Shown here piece after piece: positions 36,017 to 46,292 of a stretch of 64,000 nucleotides of DNA (the first letter of the stretch is position 1; the number at the start of each line of letters is the position of its first letter). The translations under genes and the position numbers were made by a program. The notes beneath the pieces are model-generated. The model made no database searches, was not told the origin of the DNA, and worked only from the letters and a program-made list of their open reading frames with translations. This DNA is from Algibacter mikhailovii (GTDB lineage: Bacteria > Bacteroidota > Bacteroidia > Flavobacteriales > Flavobacteriaceae), in the NCBI RefSeq assembly GCF_014651495.1, contig NZ_BMWZ01000007.1, positions 186,001-250,000 on the forward strand, read 5' to 3'.

Positions 36017-37702
36017 TTAATATCCTGCGGCTTGTCCATCTTTTCTGCTTTCGGATGCACCTCTATACACTTTATTCTTACCATCCCACATGATGCCTTG
36101 ATAGCCCCCAAAATAACCTCCATACATGACTTTGTGCCTTCTAGAAAGCAAACCACGAATGGTCTCAAATGGAATCCCAGATTCTAAATACACTTCACCT
36201 GTTCCATTGGCTTCCTCGCCTGTGGGTGATGATGAGCCTCGATGTTCCCAACGCGGGGCATCACCAGCCTCTTGCATATTCATGCCAAAGTCAATCAAAT
36301 TCATTACAATCTGTGCATGTCCTTGTGGTTGGAAGTCGCCTCCCATAACCCCAAAACTCACCCAAGGTTTACCATCTTTGGTAATGAAAGCTGGTATAAT
36401 AGTATGAAAAGGTCTTTTTCCTGGTTCATAAGTATTGGCTTGTCCTTCTACTAAAGAAAATAGTTCACCGCGGTCTTGGAGCATGAATCCCAGTTTTGGT
36501 GGCACCATACCAGATCCCATTCCTCTATAATTACTCTGAATAAGTGAGACCATATTACCATGTTTATCAGCTGTGGTCATATAAATGGTTTCACCTGCAC
36601 TAATAACACCCGCACTGTAACTTCCAGCGCGATCAGTGATCTCTTCCTTGCGCTTTTTGGCATAGGCATCTGAGAGAAGTTCCTCAACAGGTACATTGGC
36701 AAAGTCCATATCGGCATAGTATTTTGCACGATCTTCAAAGGCAATTTTTTTTACTTCTGTAAAAAGGTGTAGGTGCTCTTCACTACCGAATTTTATTTTT
36801 GAAAAATCATAGGTTTCTAAAATTTGAAGCATTTGTAATGCTGCTATGCCTTGTCCGTTAGGAGGAAGTTCCCACACATCATAACCTCTATAATTGATAG
36901 AAACGGGTTCTACCCATTCCGATTGATGACTAGCCAAATCTTCCATAGATAGAAATCCCCCTTTTTCCTGTACAAAACTAGTAATCGTTTTTGCCATTTC
37001 TCCTTTGTAAAAAGCATCACGACCTCCCTTAGCAATAGATTTGTAGGTGTTTGCAAGAAACGGATTTTTATAGAGCTCACCTTCCTTAGGTAGTTTTCCT
37101 CCATTTTGATCGATATAAGTAGCTTTGATGTTGTCAAATCCTTGCGCCTCAAACCGATTGACGGAGCCTAGATAATACGCTATAAGTTGAGTTAATGGAA
37201 ATCCTTCTTCTGCATAGCTGATAGCTGGTTGTAAGATATCGGCCATGTTCATTGTTCCAAACTTTTTAGAAAGTTCAAACCAGCCGTCTACTGCTCCAGG
37301 TACGCTAACAGGTAGCGGTCCGTAGGATGGTATTTTATCCATGTTTTTCTTTTGAAAATACTCTAAAGTTAAACTTTTAGGCGATCTACCACTGGCATTG
37401 AGTCCATACAATTGCTGTGTTTTAGCATCCCAAACAATGGCGAATAGATCACCACCTATGCCGTTACCTGTGGGTTCCATTAAACCCAAAGCAGCATTAG
37501 CAGCAATTGCCGCGTCTATAGCATTACCGCCTTGTTGTAAAATGTTCAGACCTACTTGTGTGGCCAAAGGGTGGCTGGTAGCTACCATGCCATTTTTAGC
37601 GATGACTTCAGAGCGGGTTGCGAATGATTTACCGACTAGGCGGTCTTGTGCTTGAAGGGAAAAAGAAAAGAGGATAACGTAGATAAATAGAATGTGTTTC
37701 AT
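36017..37702 (-). CDS. ggt: Gamma-glutamyltransferase
   Basis: Periplasmic gamma-glutamyltranspeptidase, 561 residues with signal peptide (MKHILFIYVILFSFSLQAQ). It would remove or transfer gamma-glutamyl groups from glutathione and related peptides. The autoprocessing nucleophile is Thr376 in MTTADKHGNMVSL, at the junction of the large and small subunits. Other family blocks are GMVATSHPLATQVGLNILQQGGNA, GIGGDLF, VPGAVDGW and GNGQGIAALQ-like PPNGQGIA. The length is normal. It is a single gene with 120-170 bp non-coding on each side. Confidence 0.93.
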   Translation of the reverse strand: MKHILFIYVILFSFSLQAQDRLVGKSFATRSEVIAKNGMVATSHPLATQVGLNILQQGGNAIDAAIAANAALGLMEPTGNGIGGDLFAIVWDAKTQQLYGLNASGRSPKSLTLEYFQKKNMDKIPSYGPLPVSVPGAVDGWFELSKKFGTMNMADILQPAISYAEEGFPLTQLIAYYLGSVNRFEAQGFDNIKATYIDQNGGKLPKEGELYKNPFLANTYKSIAKGGRDAFYKGEMAKTITSFVQEKGGFLSMEDLASHQSEWVEPVSINYRGYDVWELPPNGQGIAALQMLQILETYDFSKIKFGSEEHLHLFTEVKKIAFEDRAKYYADMDFANVPVEELLSDAYAKKRKEEITDRAGSYSAGVISAGETIYMTTADKHGNMVSLIQSNYRGMGSGMVPPKLGFMLQDRGELFSLVEGQANTYEPGKRPFHTIIPAFITKDGKPWVSFGVMGGDFQPQGHAQIVMNLIDFGMNMQEAGDAPRWEHRGSSSPTGEEANGTGEVYLESGIPFETIRGLLSRRHKVMYGGYFGGYQGIMWDGKNKVYRGASESRKDGQAAGY

Positions 37703-37871
37703 AAAAATTAAGAGTTGATGTCTGTTAAAACTATGTTTGGAGGTGTGTCATTAGTTTTAATTTATAACCTATTCAAAAGTAACTAATTAAGGTAACAGAA
37801 ACAATGGCCGTGCCTATGAGACTTATCTTGTTAGGTACAGACCATGAAAATCATTGGACACATGATTGTAT

Positions 37872-38768
37872 TCAATTTTCTATTTTTCCATAGTTTTTTA
37901 GGACTTCCAAAGCCCATAGGGTTTGAATTCCCGCCCATTCTAGTTTTGTTCCCTCACTTATGCCATACCAAGTATCCCATCTACCATCATCTTTTTGTTT
38001 GCTGATTAGTGCTGTTAAGTCCGACTCAATATCCTCGCTAGAAAATAATGAAGAGCATACGCTATTGGAATTTGTAGCGTAATTTAAACGGTGTGGTTTT
38101 CCGTAAAGCCCCCAACCTTCATCTGATTTATCATCGCAAATTATTCCTTGGTTTCCAATGGCATGTTTTAAATTGTTGATGGTTTTTATTGCCGTTTTTT
38201 GATTTTTAGTGTGTTTTAAAAACATCAACCACCGTGGTACACACAAATAACAAAAAACATGCTTATCCTTTATTCTATCAAATTCTCCCCAAACAAATTG
38301 TTCTGCTTTTATCATCCAAGGCAAATCCATCTTGTATTTTTCTAAAATGCCTAATAAAGGAGCTGTAGTACTTAGAGCGCTTCTTTCTTTAACGGTTTTA
38401 AAATGCGCTTCGCAAGGGTAGTTACTTTTTGGCTTCAGCATCCATGGAATTCCGCCTTTTTCAGTTGTAATACTTTCAAAATAAGGCATAAAGTCATCGC
38501 GTATGATTTCCTTGGTTAAATACCCAACGTCATCGAGCGTTTCTAGGGCCATTATACTAAAAAGAGGTTGGCTTTCTGGTGAGGCAGTATCCGGTTCCAT
38601 GCCATGCCCAAAACCTCCGTCTTGATTCCTGTAAGCGTAAACAGCATGGTAAACGCCTTCCGCATTATCATTTTCAAAATAAAATTGAAACAAACGCCTT
38701 TCTATCATTCGGGCATTGGCCAGTATAAAATCCCTTGCTTTTAAGTAGTTGACTTTAGTTAATTTCAT
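37872..38768 (-). CDS. Terpenoid-cyclase/prenyltransferase-like alpha-helical protein
   Basis: Cytosolic protein of 298 residues with no signal peptide. Two segments resemble the QW/prenyltransferase repeats of the alpha6-alpha6 toroid fold: YRNQDGGFGHGMEPDT near residue 47 and KQKDDGRWDTWYGISEGTK near residue 255, followed by WAGIQTLWALEVLKNYG. The acidic catalytic DxDD motif of squalene cyclases is not seen, so an enzymatic role is doubtful. Similar proteins are found as lone 'hypothetical' genes in many bacteria. No function can be assigned. Confidence 0.7.
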   Translation of the reverse strand: MKLTKVNYLKARDFILANARMIERRLFQFYFENDNAEGVYHAVYAYRNQDGGFGHGMEPDTASPESQPLFSIMALETLDDVGYLTKEIIRDDFMPYFESITTEKGGIPWMLKPKSNYPCEAHFKTVKERSALSTTAPLLGILEKYKMDLPWMIKAEQFVWGEFDRIKDKHVFCYLCVPRWLMFLKHTKNQKTAIKTINNLKHAIGNQGIICDDKSDEGWGLYGKPHRLNYATNSNSVCSSLFSSEDIESDLTALISKQKDDGRWDTWYGISEGTKLEWAGIQTLWALEVLKNYGKIEN

Positions 38769-38901
38769 GCCTTAATTAAACTGTACTTACCCCTTGATAT
38801 AGGATAATACGAGGTTATTGGTTTCTTTAAAGATAGCTAATTATTAGAACTAATTTAAAAGGCACAATAGAAAAGTAGAAATAATGGGTAATGGCTTTGA
38901 A

Positions 38902-40035
38902 CTAGTATTTTTCCCACCATTTTGGGTAATTGTTTGTGGTGTCTTTTACAATGATTTCTTCTCCTAATTTTGGGGTAATAAGCGTTATGTTTAGTTCTTG
39001 TGCTTTTGCCTGTACGCGATTAATTGGGTCTGTCCATGCGTGCAAAGCCAGTTTAAATCCAGCCCAATGGATGGGCATTATTTTTTTTGCTTTAACGTCT
39101 AAGCCAGCCTGTGCTGTTTCTTCGGGCATCATATGAATGTCAGACCACATTTGATTGTATTGGCCACATTCCATAAGTGCCAAATCAAAAGGACCATATT
39201 GTTCTCCTATTTCTTTAAAATGCGTGGCATAACCGCTATCACCACTAAAATAAATATTTTCAGTTTTGGACTTGATGACCCAAGAGCACCATAAGGTACT
39301 TTGACTCGTATTAAATTTTCTTCCCGAAAAATGTTGCGCTGGGGTACAAATTAAATTTAAACCGTCTAAGACTGTGTTTTGCCACCAGTCTAATTCTGTA
39401 ATCTTATCCGGATGTACACCCCATTTTTTCAAATGGGTACCTAAACCTAAGGGGACATAAAAGTGTTTTGTTTTATCTTTTATTTTTAAAATTGTACCAT
39501 AGTCCAAGTGATCGTAGTGATCGTGAGAAAAAATAACAGCATCAATGGCTGGCAGTTTTTCAATGGCTAACGGAAACTCTTTATTAAATCTATTAGCCCC
39601 TAAAAGGGGATGAGGTGCAGCCACTTTTCCAAGCATAGGGTCTAATAAAATGGTTTTGCTATCCATTTGTAATAAAAATGAGGAATGACCAAACCAAAAC
39701 ATTCGGGCTTCACCCTGGTAATTGGCAATGTTTATAGAGTCTACCTTTTTTGTTTTTAAATCTTCTTTTGGTCTTCCATTCGGGACATTCGTAGTGAAAA
39801 AGGTATAAGCCAATTTTAAAGTTTCGGGAAAACTTAAATCCTTGGGTACAGGCTTTGTATTATGAAATTTTCCATCCTTGTATTGCTTTGATTTTTGATA
39901 TACTTCTTTTTGTTCATTTGCTATGTCTCCCCCAAAATTTGGATAAAAATTAGTAAATAATAGATAGGATATCACGAGAAGTCCTATTATAATTAATATT
40001 ATGGTCATGGTGCGTTTTATTATTTTTATAAACAT
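38902..40035 (-). CDS. Membrane-anchored MBL-fold hydrolase (NAPE-PLD/UlaG-like)
   Basis: Metallo-beta-lactamase-fold protein of 377 residues with an N-terminal membrane helix (MTIILIIIGLLVISYLLF). The complete metal site is visible: FSHDHYDHLDYG (HxHxDH), then TPAQHFSGR, FSGDSGYATH and PIHWAGFKLALHAW. The gene order of motifs and the ALMECGQYNQMW segment fit the group that includes N-acylphosphatidylethanolamine phospholipase D and UlaG. Phospholipid or N-acyl substrates are possible but unproven. It lies between a cyclase-like gene and an alpha/beta hydrolase gene, each separated by 100-130 bp. Confidence 0.85.
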   Translation of the reverse strand: MFIKIIKRTMTIILIIIGLLVISYLLFTNFYPNFGGDIANEQKEVYQKSKQYKDGKFHNTKPVPKDLSFPETLKLAYTFFTTNVPNGRPKEDLKTKKVDSINIANYQGEARMFWFGHSSFLLQMDSKTILLDPMLGKVAAPHPLLGANRFNKEFPLAIEKLPAIDAVIFSHDHYDHLDYGTILKIKDKTKHFYVPLGLGTHLKKWGVHPDKITELDWWQNTVLDGLNLICTPAQHFSGRKFNTSQSTLWCSWVIKSKTENIYFSGDSGYATHFKEIGEQYGPFDLALMECGQYNQMWSDIHMMPEETAQAGLDVKAKKIMPIHWAGFKLALHAWTDPINRVQAKAQELNITLITPKLGEEIIVKDTTNNYPKWWEKY

Positions 40036-40133
40036 AAGGTTGTCTAATTTGAGACAATTTAAAGGGATGAGTATTAATCAATATTGATTGTATTCTATTG
40101 GTATTATGCCTAAATATACACATGGTATTGTCG

Positions 40134-41531
40134 TTATTTTACCTTGGTTGCTATCCAATCAGAAATTTCTAATAAAGCCTTAGGAGAAAAAGTTTGCTCA
40201 ATTTGAGCGTATTCATTTGGTGAACCCGTAACGCATTCCTGAAAAAGATGATTTAAATTAGCGAGTTCTTTCGTCTTAAAATCATGGTTTCCTCCTTGTT
40301 TTAAATGTTTTTTAATGGCATTTAGATTGACTTTTGATGGGACTTGTAAATCTTTTTCGCCATTTATAGCAAGCACAGGACAGCGCACTTTAACCAAGCT
40401 AGTTGCAGGATCATATTTCAAAAAGTATTGGAACCAAGGTGTTACTAATTTGTCAATAGATCCGCTTATATATTGATCAATATTTATGCCTTCAGGTACA
40501 AGCTCAGGTTGATTCTTTAATTCTTTTTGCAAAAAATGTCTTAATTCAAGTTTTATTTCATCCAAATTATTGCCTTTTACTATAATATCAAGTTCGCCTT
40601 GAAGTAAGGCTATTTCCTTTTGTAATTTAGATTCATCTGCGCCATTGGCTCGAGCAATTAATGCCGTTTGTTGCAAAAGGATGTCGTAACCAGAAATACC
40701 AGGACCTGCTAATAGCACAATAAAGGCTATGTCTTCAGATTCTGAAGCTATCATTGGCGCAATTAAACCACCTGCACTATGACCTATTAAACCAATGTTT
40801 TTATAATCGATATCATGGCGCGTTTTTAGGAATGTTATGGCGCTTAGAACATCAGTAGCGAAATCTTTTGTTGTTGCCGATTTAAAATCACCTGTAGATT
40901 TGGCTGTTCCTCTATCATCAAATCGTAGAACCCCAATGCCTTTTTTTGTTAAATGATCGGCTATAACCAAAAAAGGTTTATGACCTAATATTTCCTCATC
41001 TCTATTCTGAGGGCCACTGCCTGTTATCAATACAACCACGGGGTATTTCTCTGTCTTAGTAGGTAAGGTTAAGGTTCCTGAAAGTGAAATGGAATCGATA
41101 GGATTTATAAAAGTCACTTCTTCGGAATAATAGGGGTAAGGTTTTGTTGGGTGCTGAGGTCTAATAAGCTTTTCTTTTTCAACGGCTTCTTTTGAAAAAT
41201 TAAGAGGTAAGGTTTGCCCCATTTGCTTAAAAGTGCCCTGTATTATACCATCATTGTTCAGGCTTCCCGAATAAGATAACTTTAATGCCGATACTTCAAA
41301 GTGTAGCATTGAATCTTCAAAGCTGGTTAGCGTAACCGGAATATTCTTAGCGCCTTGATCCGGGCTGTCTAGGGTAGATTCATATCCACTATCGGTTTCA
41401 GTGATATTAATGACTAATCTTAATTGTATGCCTTGAACTTTTAGAATGCCGTTCCATTGTCCCGTTATATCTTGCCCATAGCCAGATAAGGCTATTAAGG
41501 CAATAATAATGTTAAATGTCAGTTTTATCAT
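40134..41531 (-). CDS. Exported alpha/beta hydrolase with N-terminal beta domain
   Basis: Exported hydrolase of 465 residues with signal peptide (MIKLTFNIIIALIALSGYGQ). Residues about 20-115 form a lipocalin-like beta domain (DITGQWNGILKVQGIQLRLV). The alpha/beta hydrolase fold follows, with the nucleophile Ser252 in GLIGHSAGGLIAP, an oxyanion segment VVLITGSGPQNRDEE, and a probable catalytic Asp in LAINGEKDLQVP. This architecture is frequent in Bacteroidota and is usually annotated as esterase or peptidase-like. Substrate unknown. Confidence 0.85.
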   Translation of the reverse strand: MIKLTFNIIIALIALSGYGQDITGQWNGILKVQGIQLRLVINITETDSGYESTLDSPDQGAKNIPVTLTSFEDSMLHFEVSALKLSYSGSLNNDGIIQGTFKQMGQTLPLNFSKEAVEKEKLIRPQHPTKPYPYYSEEVTFINPIDSISLSGTLTLPTKTEKYPVVVLITGSGPQNRDEEILGHKPFLVIADHLTKKGIGVLRFDDRGTAKSTGDFKSATTKDFATDVLSAITFLKTRHDIDYKNIGLIGHSAGGLIAPMIASESEDIAFIVLLAGPGISGYDILLQQTALIARANGADESKLQKEIALLQGELDIIVKGNNLDEIKLELRHFLQKELKNQPELVPEGINIDQYISGSIDKLVTPWFQYFLKYDPATSLVKVRCPVLAINGEKDLQVPSKVNLNAIKKHLKQGGNHDFKTKELANLNHLFQECVTGSPNEYAQIEQTFSPKALLEISDWIATKVK

Positions 41532-41585
41532 CGAGGCTTAATTAAGTGGTGTACTAGCTCAAAATCTTATTATAGTTTTAGCTCA

Positions 41586-44500
41586 TTAATTTTTATGTTC
41601 ATAACCTCTACCTGGGGTATATGGTGCACCTGATTTAATAAGTTGGTCTTCTAATTGTTTTACATCTGTATTAAAAATGATTTCTACTTTTTGCTTAAGG
41701 GCTGTGATTTCAGTTTTAGCAATAGCATAACTATCTTTATGTGTTTGAGTTGGAGCAGAGGTTGAATATTTTTGTTGACTATTTATATTTTTAATTCGCG
41801 CTGCAGGGCTTTTAAGTTGACTTATATCTAATTTAGTTTTTATCGGATCGCCATAAAGCAATACATTGATATCCTTAAGTTTATTCTCGATATCTAAAAC
41901 AGTTTTTGAAAGCGCTCCATAAGGTAGTTCAGACCGTTTGATGGCCGACTTAATGTATTTTAGTTTTGAATTGGTTTCGTTTATAATTTTTTGGCAAGCT
42001 TGTAAATCAGCTGCAACTTTTGCCACTTCTTTTTGAAAAGCTACTTTGGCTGCTCTGTTATCAGCTGGCATTACTGTGTTTTCTAAACCGACAACCTCAA
42101 ATGTTACAGGGCTTACAAGTGTACTTATCTCACCCTCATTGTACATGGACAGATCTATAGAATATGTCCCCGGTTCTACCAAAGTACCTTCGTCTATAGG
42201 TTCCCAAGGGTTATAGAACGAAGAGGTACTCAAGTCAATTGGGTTTTGTAATGTATAGCGCAGATTCCAATGAATACGTTGTAATCCTTTTTTAGGTTTT
42301 CTAAATGCTTTGTGAACCACTTTACCTTCACTGTTTTTAATTGTGAATACTAAAGATGGTTCTAGTTCTTCCATTTCAGACTTTAATGACTCATAAGTAG
42401 GATAGGGTGCATCTTTTCTATTTTTAATGAGTTCCTTTTCTTTTGTTGTACGCTTTTCTTTTAAAGATTTAGGCGTGTCATTATAGTAATACGTTATGAT
42501 GGCTTCAGGACCAAGGTTTGTAGCGGTATAAAAATTATCGCCTTGAAAGGATTTTCCCGGTAGTCCCAAGGGTGAACTCTTCTCCCAGGATAGTGCTTTG
42601 CGTATAGGATATATTTTTGCGATTTCATTAGATTCTGAATTTTCAATTTCTCTCAGCGCAGAATAATCATCTAAAACATAGAACCCTCTTCCAAAAGTAC
42701 CAAGTACTAAATCATGTTCTCGTTCCTGAATTGCAATATCTCTAACAGCAATGGTTGGTAATCCAGAACTCAATTGTTTCCAACGTTGTCCTTGGTTTGG
42801 TGAGAAAAATGCACCGTATTCTGTGCCACAAAATATCAAATTCTTATCAATATGATCTTCTTCAATTGCATAGACGCTTCCTTTCTCTGGTAAATTAGCA
42901 CTAATAGAAGTCCATGTTTTTCCTTTATTATTTGATTTAAAGATATAAGGTTTGAAATCACCATATTTATGATGATTGAAGGCAACATACATCACATTAA
43001 CGTCATGTTTGGAAAGGTAAACACTGTTAATATAGGATTGATTAGGTGCACCGGAAATATTTGTAATGGCACGCCAAGTGGTTCCTCCATTTTCTGTGAT
43101 TTGGATCAAACCATCATCGGTTCCAATAGCAATAAGGTTTTCATCTATAGGCGATTCAGATAAGGCCACAATGCTTCCATAAAGCGATGTTGATCCATTT
43201 TTTGCAACGGCATCTATACTCACTATACGGTCAAATACCTTTAATTTATTTCGGTCAATCTGTTGCGTTAGATCTTCGCTAATAACATCCCAACTATTGC
43301 CATAATCGTTAGAGCGAAATACTTTATTGGCAGCAAAATATAACCTCCCTGAAGCGTGTTTACTTACTGCCAATGGTGCATCCCAGTTAAAACGGTAGCT
43401 GTTTTCATTGGCGCGCTCGCTAGGTTGAATACCTAGTTTTTCCCCACTTTTTTTATCGTAGCGTACTAAAACACCATATTGAGATTGTGCGTACACAATA
43501 TTAGGGTTTTCCGGGTCAATTTGAGATTCAAACCCATCACCACCTTGGGTAATGAACCAATCAAAATTTGTAATGCCATGATTGGTAAGTACTCGAGAAG
43601 GGCCCCCAAAACTAAAATTATCTTGAGTTCCTCCGTATACATTATAAAATGGATAATCATTATCAACTGCCACTTTGTAAAATTGAGTCACAGGAATATT
43701 TTCTTTAAAATCCCATGTTTTAGCAGCATCAAATGTTTCATACATACCACCATCACAGCCAACCAACCAATGTTTATTATTGTTCGGGTCTATCCACATA
43801 CAATGATTATCTACGTGTTTGGTGACTTCACCTACTTTATTGAATGTTTTTCCGCCATCATGACTTGCAGACATCCAAGTATCCATGGAGTAGATGGTGT
43901 TTTCATCAATGGGATCTGCAATGATTTCTTGATAATAATTTCCACTGGTTACATGGTCACCTCTTTTTTCCCAACTGGCACCTCTATTTGTAGAGGCATA
44001 AAAACCACCTTTGGCATCAGCAGCTTCTACTATGGCATAAATAATTTCTGGATTTGCTGGAGAAATACCTAAACCAATACGGCCTAATTCAGTTTCTGGT
44101 AGCCCTGAATTAATTTCTGTCCATGTGATTCCACCGTCAGTACTTTTGTGTATTCCAGAGCCTGGTCCGCCCCCAACATAAGTAAACACATGCCTTCTGC
44201 GTTGAAAGGTAGAGGCATATAGCACGTTTGGATTTCTTGGGTCCATCTGCACATCATTCACCCCAGTATGCTCATCTACGGTAAGAATAGCTTCCCATGT
44301 CTGCCCGCCATCTATGGTTTTATATAATCCTCTTTCGCCACCTTTGCTCCATAGCGGACCAATAGCCGCAACATAAATTTCGTTAGAATTTTCAGGGTTG
44401 ACAATAATTCTACCAATATGTTCTGAGGTTTTTAACCCCATGTTTGTCCAAGTTTTTCCACCATCAAGAGATTTATAAATGCCATCTCCATAGGAAACAG

Positions 44501-44867
44501 AACGTTGGTTATTGTTCTCTCCGGTACCAACCCAAATGACATTAGAATTATTAGGATCTATAGTTATACAACCAATAGAGTAGGAGCCTTCGTCATCAAA
44601 GATAGGTTCATAACTTACGCCCGAATTAATCGTTTTCCAGACACCTCCGGCAGAAGTAGCTACATAATATTCAAAGGGATTACTAGGATTTACGGCAACA
44701 TCTGAAATTCTACCAGATGTTAAAGAGGGGCCTATACTTCGCCATTTAAGTGAATCAATATTAAATTCGTCTAAAGGTTGTGTGTCTTCTTTTTTTGTTT
44801 TTTGAGCTTGAATGTCTTGGAGTCCAAGGATTAAGAGTAGAAATACAATGACATGTAATTTTTTCAT
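41586..44867 (-). CDS. Secreted BNR/sortilin-like repeat protein
   Basis: Large exported beta-propeller protein of about 1093 residues. I start it at MKKLHVIVFLLLILGLQDIQAQ because this is a signal peptide; the frame is open upstream to 45041 but those 58 residues look non-coding. Many BNR/Asp-box-type repeats are present (DGGKTWTNMG, DGGQTWEAI, DGGITWTEIN, NGGTTWRAI, NKGKTWTSI), matching the 'VPS10/sortilin, glycosyl hydrolase-like' proteins often encoded beside peptidase genes in Bacteroidota. The last 300 residues are helical or beta-sandwich without a T9SS domain. Enzymatic activity is uncertain. Confidence 0.85.
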   Translation of the reverse strand: MKKLHVIVFLLLILGLQDIQAQKTKKEDTQPLDEFNIDSLKWRSIGPSLTSGRISDVAVNPSNPFEYYVATSAGGVWKTINSGVSYEPIFDDEGSYSIGCITIDPNNSNVIWVGTGENNNQRSVSYGDGIYKSLDGGKTWTNMGLKTSEHIGRIIVNPENSNEIYVAAIGPLWSKGGERGLYKTIDGGQTWEAILTVDEHTGVNDVQMDPRNPNVLYASTFQRRRHVFTYVGGGPGSGIHKSTDGGITWTEINSGLPETELGRIGLGISPANPEIIYAIVEAADAKGGFYASTNRGASWEKRGDHVTSGNYYQEIIADPIDENTIYSMDTWMSASHDGGKTFNKVGEVTKHVDNHCMWIDPNNNKHWLVGCDGGMYETFDAAKTWDFKENIPVTQFYKVAVDNDYPFYNVYGGTQDNFSFGGPSRVLTNHGITNFDWFITQGGDGFESQIDPENPNIVYAQSQYGVLVRYDKKSGEKLGIQPSERANENSYRFNWDAPLAVSKHASGRLYFAANKVFRSNDYGNSWDVISEDLTQQIDRNKLKVFDRIVSIDAVAKNGSTSLYGSIVALSESPIDENLIAIGTDDGLIQITENGGTTWRAITNISGAPNQSYINSVYLSKHDVNVMYVAFNHHKYGDFKPYIFKSNNKGKTWTSISANLPEKGSVYAIEEDHIDKNLIFCGTEYGAFFSPNQGQRWKQLSSGLPTIAVRDIAIQEREHDLVLGTFGRGFYVLDDYSALREIENSESNEIAKIYPIRKALSWEKSSPLGLPGKSFQGDNFYTATNLGPEAIITYYYNDTPKSLKEKRTTKEKELIKNRKDAPYPTYESLKSEMEELEPSLVFTIKNSEGKVVHKAFRKPKKGLQRIHWNLRYTLQNPIDLSTSSFYNPWEPIDEGTLVEPGTYSIDLSMYNEGEISTLVSPVTFEVVGLENTVMPADNRAAKVAFQKEVAKVAADLQACQKIINETNSKLKYIKSAIKRSELPYGALSKTVLDIENKLKDINVLLYGDPIKTKLDISQLKSPAARIKNINSQQKYSTSAPTQTHKDSYAIAKTEITALKQKVEIIFNTDVKQLEDQLIKSGAPYTPGRGYEHKN

Positions 44868-45125
44868 TAAGGTGTTTTTTAAATGAGAATAAACTATTTG
44901 GGTATTAAGGTGATTCTTAAAGAACATAAGGATAAACCGATTCTGGGTAATAAAATATAGGACACGTTTTATAAAGTGACCTCCAGTGCGAATGGTAAAT
45001 CTGACGTACTCAAATTTAATTAATTCAACTGAAACAAGCAATGCGAAAAAAGATTAGTAATTGCCCTATGGGTCCCTGCATAGGTTTGATAATAGGGCTA
45101 AGGTTGTTATTTATTTGATTTTTCC

Positions 45126-46079
45126 TTAATTCTCTTGGTGATCAATAAATTCTTGTATTGCTTTTACAACTGCAGGCCTATTATCATTGAGTGAAAAATG
45201 TCCTGCGTCAGGAATGGAAACAAATGTAGCTCCTTCTATCAGTTTACTGAGTGATTTAACGGTTTCTGGACGCGCTTCATCAAATTCACCAGTAGTGAAC
45301 AACGCAGGAATTGTCACTTTTTTAAGGCTTTCAACATTATCGTAATTTTTTAAGGTACCAGTTGCAGTGAATTCACTTGGCCCCCACATGTAATTATAAA
45401 TGAAATTATTTCTTTTGGAAATTAAGGTGTCATAAGGGTGTTTTATAAACTCTTTTCTACGACCATGCTTGCTTGCAAAGTAACTGTCTGCAGCAATATA
45501 GGAAGATGTATTAAAGACACTATCCTTCTCAGCAATATAAATGGCGTTTTGGATGGAGTCTGGAAGTTTTGAGATAAGCACTGCGGCGTCATTGGTCCAT
45601 ATTGGTGTGCTAAAATAGGGACTATTGAATATAATACCTTTAATACCTTTAGGATAGTGCTTGTAGTATTCAAGCGCTAATGCTGCTCCCCAGGAGCTTC
45701 CTAGTAAATAGAATTCATTCAGTTTTAGTTCTGATTTAATCGCTTTAACTTGCTCAACAAATAAGTCGACCTTTAATAAGGTTGTGTCCTGATGATGATC
45801 TGATAGACCCGAGCCTAATTGGTCGAAAAAAATTACAGGATGCTTATTGGATATCTCAGATAAATTGTAATAACTCCTACTTGTACCGCCCGGCCCGCCA
45901 TGCAGGCAAAGTATCGGTGTTTTATCTCCTTCACCCATTATGCCATACCAAATTTTTCCACCTTTTACCGCTATGAGACCTTGTTTTTGATAGAGAAACG
46001 GATTTGATGGTTTTGAATTAAAGGTACAGCTGGAAATAAAAAGAATGAACAAGAGATAATAGATTGAAGTGCGGGTCAT
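45126..46079 (-). CDS. Proline iminopeptidase-like alpha/beta hydrolase lipoprotein
   Basis: S33-family peptidase of 317 residues with lipobox FISSC (Cys18). The family hallmarks are the oxyanion motif LCLHGGPGGTSRSYY (about 58-72), FDQLGSGLSD (about 85-94), and the nucleophile Ser129 in GSSWGAALALEYY; the GxSWG form is typical of proline iminopeptidases. Likely acid and base are Asp in TGEFDEARP and His in PDAGHFSLND. It would release N-terminal proline from peptides, consistent with the peptidase-rich surroundings. Confidence 0.88.
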   Translation of the reverse strand: MTRTSIYYLLFILFISSCTFNSKPSNPFLYQKQGLIAVKGGKIWYGIMGEGDKTPILCLHGGPGGTSRSYYNLSEISNKHPVIFFDQLGSGLSDHHQDTTLLKVDLFVEQVKAIKSELKLNEFYLLGSSWGAALALEYYKHYPKGIKGIIFNSPYFSTPIWTNDAAVLISKLPDSIQNAIYIAEKDSVFNTSSYIAADSYFASKHGRRKEFIKHPYDTLISKRNNFIYNYMWGPSEFTATGTLKNYDNVESLKKVTIPALFTTGEFDEARPETVKSLSKLIEGATFVSIPDAGHFSLNDNRPAVVKAIQEFIDHQEN

Positions 46080-46292
46080 AAGTGTATTTTGAAATCCGTT
46101 TTTAGAACATAAGTATTTTTTTAAATGTACAAATAATAAACGTATTTAAACAACGCAATTCCTGGCCTAGGCTGACTTGACATATTGATACCTGTTTTGG
46201 TGATTTAAAGTCCAAATTACCTGCTTTAATCTGCTATCTAACATCTACTTTCTCCTGAATATTTGTAGCGACCAAGCGTTTAATTTTCCCAT

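Noticed and set aside
43479-44072. 197-codon plus-strand open frame inside the BNR-repeat gene
   Set aside because: It is antisense to a strongly supported repeat protein; its translation has no domain and a Ile/Phe/Cys-rich shadow composition.
44868-45041. 58-residue N-terminal extension of the BNR-repeat protein
   Set aside because: The extension looks like non-coding translation and would bury a perfect signal peptide that begins at 44867.
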